Below, piece after piece: positions 5,648 to 11,457 of a stretch of DNA of 14,167 nucleotides. The translations under genes and the position numbers were made by a program. The DNA comes from Candidatus Poseidoniaceae archaeon (GTDB lineage Archaea > Thermoplasmatota > Poseidoniia > Poseidoniales > Poseidoniaceae). The stretch is taken from positions 1 to 14,167 of the forward strand of contig JAKURJ010000033.1 in the NCBI GenBank assembly GCA_022452125.1, written 5' to 3'. Numbering within the stretch: position 1 is the first letter of the stretch; the number at the start of each line of letters is the position of its first letter. The notes below the pieces were generated by a model. That model was not told the origin of the DNA. It ran no database searches and was given only the letters and a program-made list of their open reading frames with translations.

Positions 5648-7693
5648 ATGTGGGAACATAGAGCAGTATCGCAGAAGCAATTTCAGGAAAGCGGGAGAGT
5701 TTCTCCCTCTGAAACATATGTACAGTTGATGGATAAGGTAGAGGACGCTGTTAAAGAAGCACAAAAAATGCCATTTGACTATGAGCAATTTTTGGAATAC
5801 GTTCCGCGAAAGGGTCCTTGGGAAATGGTCCATGAAACTGACAACACAAAGGCAGACCCCAGAACTAGATACATCGGTCCCGGAGTACCTAAGCTACTGA
5901 ACACCAATCTTATTCTTGGTTCAACATGGATTGAATCCGACCGTTTCAAGTTTGAGAGAAGAATTAGCACAATCTCTGATTTTTTGAAGCAGAAGACTGT
6001 AGTTAACGCTAACATGTGGACACCTAAGCAATTAGTAACCACACAAACATTCTTTTTCTGTTCAACTGGGGACGAAGATAGACTGGGTGGTTCTCTATTA
6101 ACAGGAGAAACCTTGTCTGAAAACCATCCATTGCTAGGTTCTGGTGGATACGATGATGGTGATGCTGAATGGGAGCCGATTCTTTGGGGACTTGGCCACA
6201 GAGGAGTCGTACCAGATTCTGACCCGCAAGACAAAGTCTACTATCCTTCGCTAATGCACAGAGGAGTTGCATTCAACAATCGCTTTGGCTGGATTAGGTA
6301 CTCACCTGCTGGGTTCGGAAAGGACGCAAGCGGATACCTAATGACAAAGCCAACCACTTGGATTACACCAGCAGTTGACGGAAACAGAGATACAGCAACA
6401 GCATTCAACCTGCTAGTTAACCTCCCAGACCGCCGCATTTCATTTGGAGAAGAAGGTATCACTGACGTTTACCTAACAACCGGAAAGACCTCACTATACA
6501 CAATGATGGGCATGATGTCTTCATCTACTGTTCGTCAAATGTTCGGCGCTGGTTCTGAAATGGTTCCTCTGGAGTTCCATTGTATTGAACCTGGACTTGA
6601 TGATTGGATTAAGAACGCAACAGATGAGGACAAGTACGCCCGCTTATTCGAAGTTACAGGAACATTAGGTTACTTGCTTACAGACCCTAACATTGGAACA
6701 CTTGGTGGCGCATCTAAGAGACGCAGATTGTTGCTGTATCCGCAAGACCAAGGCAACCTCTTGACTTGTGTGAATGCTAGCCAAGTCGCCGACCACGCAT
6801 TGAAGTCGAATTATGCTGCTACGGTTTTCACAAAACTTGACCAAGCGGACTTCATGAATAGAGTAACTCGCAGATACAAGGCATATGCTGACTTGATTAC
6901 CGCAAGCGACCAAGCAAAGGGAGCTCGATGGATCAGTCAAGCGCAAGTTGGTGACAGCAAGAAACTTGGACCAAATGTTCATTCGATTCTTGCAGTTCGT
7001 GGCTATGACGTATTGAACTTGGACGAGTACATGGAAACGTTCAACGATGTTTCTGCTGCTCCGGAGAGATTAATCAGACGTGTAGTTCAATCAGTTGCAA
7101 CAAATGCCCTGAAAACACTATTCCCTCTTGACATGCTTGGAGAGTCCGGTGGTTCACAACCATTCTCCCACATCTTCGCACCTACAGAGGGCGGTGCTGA
7201 CCAGGCATTAGTCTACTACACAGACATCAGATTCCTTGTCCCTACCTCAATTGACAAGTTGCGCTCAATCACTGGAGCACAGGGTGCAGACAGAGGAAGA
7301 ATGAGAGAAGCATTCGCTAACATGACTGGAGCTGACCCAATGACTGGCCTGTCAATCAGCGACTTGTGCTTGCCATTCCTTGCCGACATGGGTGAAGATT
7401 CCTGGCAAACCGGAACCGGATTAAATGAAGACGAAATCATTGTCGAAGTTACTATGGCCGTTAATCCTGCTGTGGTCTGGAAGAACCTACTTGAGCCAAC
7501 TACGAGAGAAGTTTTCGACCTACCAAAGGGTAAGAAAGGGACTTCAGCTAATGTATGGGGAGATGTTCTAATCAACAACGAACCACTTCATGAAAAATTG
7601 ATCAAAGACGGCCACGGGCATTACCTTGACCTATTGAAATTAGCATATTATTGGAGCCACAACAAGTCGAAAGATATCCATAATTTGGATTAA
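5648..7693 (+). CDS. Large protein of unknown family, coupled to the EF-hand gene
   Basis: A 681-residue protein I do not recognise. It has no signal peptide, no membrane segment, and no visible P-loop, zinc motif or protease motif. The sequence is well mixed, not low complexity, and looks globular throughout. The N-terminal 60 residues are charged and probably helical (METYVQLMDK-like segment, then FDYEQFLEYVPRKGPWEM). Glycine- and aromatic-rich stretches follow, such as GGYDDGDAEWEPILWGLGHRG and NNRFGWIRYSPAGFGKDASGY. A basic patch GGASKRRRLLLYPQDQGN lies near residue 355, and the C terminus is rich in His, Tyr and Lys (HGHYLDLLKLAYYWSHNKSK). Start, Shine-Dalgarno and 11-nt spacing tie it to the EF-hand membrane protein, so a soluble, probably cytoplasmic, partner or assembly component of that protein is the simplest guess. 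Codon use matches the neighbours, with no sign of recent transfer. No enzymatic role can be claimed. Confidence 0.85.
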   Translation: MWEHRAVSQKQFQESGRVSPSETYVQLMDKVEDAVKEAQKMPFDYEQFLEYVPRKGPWEMVHETDNTKADPRTRYIGPGVPKLLNTNLILGSTWIESDRFKFERRISTISDFLKQKTVVNANMWTPKQLVTTQTFFFCSTGDEDRLGGSLLTGETLSENHPLLGSGGYDDGDAEWEPILWGLGHRGVVPDSDPQDKVYYPSLMHRGVAFNNRFGWIRYSPAGFGKDASGYLMTKPTTWITPAVDGNRDTATAFNLLVNLPDRRISFGEEGITDVYLTTGKTSLYTMMGMMSSSTVRQMFGAGSEMVPLEFHCIEPGLDDWIKNATDEDKYARLFEVTGTLGYLLTDPNIGTLGGASKRRRLLLYPQDQGNLLTCVNASQVADHALKSNYAATVFTKLDQADFMNRVTRRYKAYADLITASDQAKGARWISQAQVGDSKKLGPNVHSILAVRGYDVLNLDEYMETFNDVSAAPERLIRRVVQSVATNALKTLFPLDMLGESGGSQPFSHIFAPTEGGADQALVYYTDIRFLVPTSIDKLRSITGAQGADRGRMREAFANMTGADPMTGLSISDLCLPFLADMGEDSWQTGTGLNEDEIIVEVTMAVNPAVVWKNLLEPTTREVFDLPKGKKGTSANVWGDVLINNEPLHEKLIKDGHGHYLDLLKLAYYWSHNKSKDIHNLD

Positions 7694-7723
7694 TTCGGCT
7701 AATGTCGTTGATGATTAGCTAAA

Positions 7724-7769
7724 TCAGTAAGTTACTGATAAGTCAAATTATCAGTATTGTTATAACAAT
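7724..7769. repeat. Interlocking inverted repeats over the subtilase promoter
   Basis: Three inverted repeats overlap here: TCAGTAA-G-TTACTGA (7724-7738), TACTGATAA-6 nt-TTATCAGTA (7733-7741 and 7748-7756), and the perfect palindrome ATTGTTATAACAAT (7756-7769). The last contains the TATA box. The cluster could be an operator array for the protease gene, or the first two could form alternative hairpins at the end of the upstream operon. Confidence 0.6.
7760..7767 (+). promoter_or_regulatory. TATA box for the subtilase gene
   Basis: TTATAACA is centred about 26 nt before the ATG at 7789, predicting a leaderless message. It sits wholly within a 14-bp palindrome. Confidence 0.6.
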
Positions 7770-7788
7770 CATGCTTTGAAGTCAAATC

Positions 7789-8838
7789 ATGGCATCATCG
7801 AGGCGCTACGTCATTTCAGCGGCTATGTTCATTCAATTGCTAATGCTTACTGCAGTTGCGTCACCCTTAGCTGATGGAGTGAATCCGTTGGGTGATTTTA
7901 CAAAAATGAATGATGATTTGATCGAGGAGTTAGAAACCTCAGAGGATTCAAAAATCGTTCCAGTCATTTTCCAACTTAACTCTCCAATGACTGAGAGTGA
8001 TGAAAACCGCTTGACAGAACTAGGTTTTGATTTAATTGGAAGAGCGCCTCTCGTAGATGGAGGATTAGTTGAAGGAACAATCTCAGATGTCAGACACCTC
8101 TCGAATTGGGACAGAATTGAATATCTCGAATTAGACAAACCGCTCGATTTCTTCTACCTTCCACCTGAATGGGGTGGAGAGCCAAAGACTGACGCTGGAA
8201 TAATGATGCACGAAACTACTCATGTAGTCACTGCAACTGACTCTTGGAGCAGGGCAATTATCTCTCCAAACGGCCTAGTCGAGTATGATATCGACCTCTC
8301 ATTTACTGAATGGGACGGAGATGGTACTGCAATTGTCGATTTGGATACCGGAGTAGATGCCGGTCACCCAGACTATGACTACCTAGAACCATGGACTGGA
8401 GACAAAGCGATTTACTCGGCAAAGTTCGATGGAGTTGGGTGGACTGAAACACGTAATTCCGATACATCTTCGGGACACGGAACACACGTTGGAGGAACCA
8501 TTGCAGGTAATGGCGATGCATCGAGCGGCCGCAGAGCAGGAGTTGCCAAGGGAGGACAATTGGTCGCTCTTGGAACTGGTGACGGTGCCTCAATCTTCGC
8601 AGCAGAGCAAGGTCTTGAATGGACATATGCACACTCTAAGCCAGGACAAAATCAGCATCACATTCGTGTTGTTTCAAACTCATGGGGAACCGATGGCGAT
8701 TACAACCCTAACGGAGTAATCGCCCAATTAACTGACAAACTGACTTTCGATAATGGTGTTCTGGTTCGGAATGTTCTGGCGACCTTAGAACAAACGTGTA
8801 TGCAAACACACCATCTGCAGTCTCAGTTGCTGCACTAA
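7789..8838 (+). CDS. Secreted subtilisin-like protease, N-terminal part (frameshifted)
   Basis: First part of an S8 family serine protease split by a frameshift near 8764-8775. Residues 1-30 are a signal peptide (RRYVISAAMFIQLLMLTAVASPLADG). About 55-120 resemble an I9-type propeptide. The catalytic Asp is D186 in VDLDTGVDAGHPD, and the catalytic His is H230 in SGHGTHVGGTIAG. RVVSNSWG (293-300) corresponds to the substrate-binding strand. After DNGVLV (321-326) this frame turns into unrelated sequence and stops at 8838. The family continues in the other frame, which is open from 8754. The expected oxyanion-hole AAGN motif is not intact in any frame and falls exactly on the break. Start 7789 is fixed by the TATA spacing. 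If the frameshift is real, this product lacks the catalytic Ser and would be inactive; a base-calling error is equally possible. Confidence 0.85.
   Translation: MASSRRYVISAAMFIQLLMLTAVASPLADGVNPLGDFTKMNDDLIEELETSEDSKIVPVIFQLNSPMTESDENRLTELGFDLIGRAPLVDGGLVEGTISDVRHLSNWDRIEYLELDKPLDFFYLPPEWGGEPKTDAGIMMHETTHVVTATDSWSRAIISPNGLVEYDIDLSFTEWDGDGTAIVDLDTGVDAGHPDYDYLEPWTGDKAIYSAKFDGVGWTETRNSDTSSGHGTHVGGTIAGNGDASSGRRAGVAKGGQLVALGTGDGASIFAAEQGLEWTYAHSKPGQNQHHIRVVSNSWGTDGDYNPNGVIAQLTDKLTFDNGVLVRNVLATLEQTCMQTHHLQSQLLH
8754..8838 (+). other. Frameshift junction of the subtilase gene
   Basis: The two reading frames are both open here. Moving from the first to the second needs the equivalent of one missing base (or two extra) in the sequence. 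The upstream frame reads DNGVLVRNV; the downstream frame reads WCSGSECSGDLRTNVYANTP, and normal family sequence resumes at about SGDLRTNVYAN. The break most likely lies between 8764 and 8775. There is no long homopolymer run. Confidence 0.8.
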
Positions 8839-10307
8839 CTCATGATGGAACAGCAGTGACTTCCTTCTCCTCACGAGGATGTATGAACCAGCAGCACACT
8901 TGGCCAGACGTAGGTGCACCGGGTCGTGACATTTGGGCTACTGCTCCGAGAGGAACTGCAATCGATGCATCTACCAGAACCCAAGGCGACTTGTACTACA
9001 TGTCAATTTCAGGAACTTCGATGGCAACACCACACGTCGGAGGAATTGCAGGACTTGTTCTGAACGCAGCACCCTCCCTAGGTGTCGCAGATTACCACAG
9101 AGATGACCATGACTTTGGAAGCAGTTTAGTCGGTGGCGAAGGAACCGCTGCATACGGACAGTATGAAAACTGGGATACTGATAATACCAGCCGAGTGCAC
9201 GAATTTGAATTAATCTTGGAACTAACATCAAGATATGATGGCATGGCTAACTCCTGTGAAGATGGTAATTCCGAAGACGCGTGTAATGACATTCCAGAGC
9301 AATGCTACAGAAGCGCAACAGGTCAATGCCACGATTGCAGAATAGGACACGGCCTAACCGATACCGATGCTGCAGTAGCTTTGGCAAGAACACTTCAATT
9401 GATGCGTGACCAAAATGGAGATGGGCTCGTTGACCATCCTGAATATGATGTATGGGATGCATACGAAATCTATCAAGAGATGATGGGCATCGCTACAATT
9501 CCTGTGAATACTGACAGAGTTAAGCATTCATGGAAGGGCGACTGGAATCACTTCAACAATGGTGCAAATGGTGCTGTTTATTACACCGAAGATTCGCATT
9601 ATGTTTGGATACCTAATGGTACTGAGCGTCTAGAAGCTACATTCGCTGCTTCAGAGTTCGAATTGGAAACCGCACAAGCAGGCCAACTCCAATTGTCTAT
9701 CGATTTAGGTGAAGATGGCAGTAATGATGCACAAGGTGCTGGAATCCGCCAAGCGGATACATGGTATTACGACATTGATGTCGATAGTTCCGCATGGGGC
9801 AAGTGGGCCCACTTCGATGTATCTGGACAGGCGATAACTCTGTTCGGAGTTATCGAGGACCCTGAGTTCTTCGAATCAAGAATCCCATACACTGTGGATG
9901 TCATCTTAACTCTAGACCTCAGTCAACCAATTGACATCACATTCGAGCAGCGTCCCGATTTTTATTCTGATTTAGACCCTGCATCACCTTCTGATGTTTA
10001 TGATTCAGACTATGATGGAAGACTCACTTTCACCAGATTAGTGTATGACCAATCGGCAGTAGTCGCATTGATTAAGCCAAAAGTTGCTGCATCAGATTCA
10101 ACTGATGAAGGGTTCTTGTCTGCTCTGGGAAGTCTGTATTCTGATTATCCACTCGCAATGTCATTCTTGTCACTAATCCTCATTGCTGGCCTGGTAGGGG
10201 TTGTATCTACGATGAGGAATACCAAAAATCGTGTTATCTTGACCAATGATGATTCAGAAAGTGGAATATTGGATGCCGAAATCTTCGAAGGCGAAGTATT
10301 GGATTGA
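8796..10307 (+). CDS. Subtilisin-like protease, C-terminal part with EF-hand and TM anchor
   Basis: Second part of the S8 protease. Numbered from the GTG at 8796, it has SVAALTHDGTAVTSFSSRG (10-28) and the catalytic Ser S75 in SGTSMATPHVGG (codon at 9018-9020). A Cys-rich insert follows (C154, C163, C170, C178, C181), then a canonical EF-hand loop D205-x-N207-x-D209-G-L-V-D213-x-x-E216. A beta-rich P-domain-like region (about 250-380) and a second calcium-type DSDYDG loop (403-408) come next. A transmembrane segment lies at about 452-472, followed by a short acidic cytoplasmic tail. The GTG is only the first possible start in this frame; the real protein would begin at 7789, and the combined product would be about 838 residues. 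The layout suggests a cell-surface protease anchored by its C terminus and stabilised by calcium and disulfides. Confidence 0.85.
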   Translation: MYANTPSAVSVAALTHDGTAVTSFSSRGCMNQQHTWPDVGAPGRDIWATAPRGTAIDASTRTQGDLYYMSISGTSMATPHVGGIAGLVLNAAPSLGVADYHRDDHDFGSSLVGGEGTAAYGQYENWDTDNTSRVHEFELILELTSRYDGMANSCEDGNSEDACNDIPEQCYRSATGQCHDCRIGHGLTDTDAAVALARTLQLMRDQNGDGLVDHPEYDVWDAYEIYQEMMGIATIPVNTDRVKHSWKGDWNHFNNGANGAVYYTEDSHYVWIPNGTERLEATFAASEFELETAQAGQLQLSIDLGEDGSNDAQGAGIRQADTWYYDIDVDSSAWGKWAHFDVSGQAITLFGVIEDPEFFESRIPYTVDVILTLDLSQPIDITFEQRPDFYSDLDPASPSDVYDSDYDGRLTFTRLVYDQSAVVALIKPKVAASDSTDEGFLSALGSLYSDYPLAMSFLSLILIAGLVGVVSTMRNTKNRVILTNDDSESGILDAEIFEGEVLD

Positions 10308-10372
10308 TTTCCCCCTTAGATTCAGATAGTCAAATGAATACAAAGCGCCTCAGCGTAAATGAGTGACTGGAA

Positions 10373-11401
10373 ATGAGCTACTTCAGACCAGTCGAAATTT
10401 TAGTGATTCTACTAGTCATAATTTCGACTGCATCTTTAGATTTCAAAACAGAAGAAAGCGAATTAGAATACTTGGAAGTCGAGTATATTGAAGGAACTCT
10501 CGACTTGAAAACTAGATCTTCTATGGACTCATTGGGTCTTAACGATTTCAAACCAGGTGCACTTGTCGAACTAAATTTGAATGTAAACTCAATTACCTCA
10601 GAGTGTCAAATTTGTAAAAACAAGCCCGTGGGTGTTTTACTTTCTGGTGAAGTAAATGTTTCTGGATTAAGGCCTATCGATTCAGGAGGACAAATACGAA
10701 TTGAAGGTAACTTGAATGTGACGCACTTGCAAGAATTCTCATCAAAGGACATGATTATTCGAGAATGGCTTACAATAGATTGGGACCTTGATGAGTTCTC
10801 AGCACAATGGGATATTTTCATCGAACATAATCCTCCCAAGTGGTCCCTAGACAATCGGTATGATGCCTCCCTTGTCGATTCGGGAGATGCCACAAAAAGC
10901 AGAGTCGGCCCAGTTATCTATCTTGAAGAAATAATCGAGAATTCTATCAACATTCACGGTTGCATGCCGAACAGCTTGAACTGTGACGGAGTAAATAGGG
11001 AAGAAATGAATCTGACCACTAAACTCACTACACAAAGAGAGCCAACAAATGTGGTGTATTCTAGTAATTGGACAAATTATGATGTAGCAACCGCCAATAT
11101 CTCTGATACTCAAAACATAGGCGACATAAGAAATCTGTTTGAGATAGAGGATTCTACAACTAATCACAGTGCATTTTGCCTTGAAAATATAGGGAATATC
11201 GAGTCTGTTCAGTCATGGAATATATCTGGAGAAACGTCATCCAGCATTTCTCCTATGGGGCTTTGGCTTTCATCAATAGGTCTACCAAGTTCATCCTTTA
11301 CTCCAACTGGAGGTATATGGACAGAAATTGATTCTGAAGATGCCGGTTGTGGAGCCTTTTCCAAAAGTGGAAAGTTATACCTTGGCATTTCAAAGTCATA
11401 A
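10373..11401 (+). CDS. Secreted or membrane-anchored protein of unknown function
   Basis: A 342-residue protein with an N-terminal hydrophobic segment (about 7-20, VEILVILLVIISTA) acting as signal peptide or anchor. A long extracellular-type region follows. It is acidic and rich in Asn, Ser and Thr, with many N-x-S/T sequons (NVTHL, NVSG, NLTT, NWTN, NISD, NHSA, NISG). Cys pairs occur at C78/C81 and in GCMPNSLNCDG, suggesting disulfides. Alternating hydrophobic residues suggest beta structure. No catalytic motif or family is recognised. An in-frame stop just upstream makes ATG 10373 the first start; only a weak TATA-like GAATACAAAG (10336-10345) precedes it. It lies 65 nt after the protease and 56 nt before another secreted protein, all on the same strand, so a shared surface role is plausible but unproven. 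Confidence 0.75.
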   Translation: MSYFRPVEILVILLVIISTASLDFKTEESELEYLEVEYIEGTLDLKTRSSMDSLGLNDFKPGALVELNLNVNSITSECQICKNKPVGVLLSGEVNVSGLRPIDSGGQIRIEGNLNVTHLQEFSSKDMIIREWLTIDWDLDEFSAQWDIFIEHNPPKWSLDNRYDASLVDSGDATKSRVGPVIYLEEIIENSINIHGCMPNSLNCDGVNREEMNLTTKLTTQREPTNVVYSSNWTNYDVATANISDTQNIGDIRNLFEIEDSTTNHSAFCLENIGNIESVQSWNISGETSSSISPMGLWLSSIGLPSSSFTPTGGIWTEIDSEDAGCGAFSKSGKLYLGISKS

Positions 11402-11430
11402 TTTCCACTGTGTTTCCTATTAGTATCAAT

Positions 11431-11438
11431 GTTATACT
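11431..11438 (+). promoter_or_regulatory. TATA box for the large secreted protein
   Basis: GTTATACT is centred about 24 nt before the ATG at 11458, consistent with a leaderless or near-leaderless message. Confidence 0.5.
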
Positions 11439-11457
11439 AGTATTGCATAGCATTACT

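Noticed and set aside
5285..5833. Minus-strand Ser-rich ORF of 182 codons
   Set aside because: It is the antisense of the GAA/GAG-rich acidic tail, which reads as Ser and Leu codons; a composition artefact.
8796..10307. Independent protease gene starting at the GTG at 8796
   Set aside because: It lacks signal peptide, Asp and His; its frame is already open upstream and continues the preceding protease sequence.
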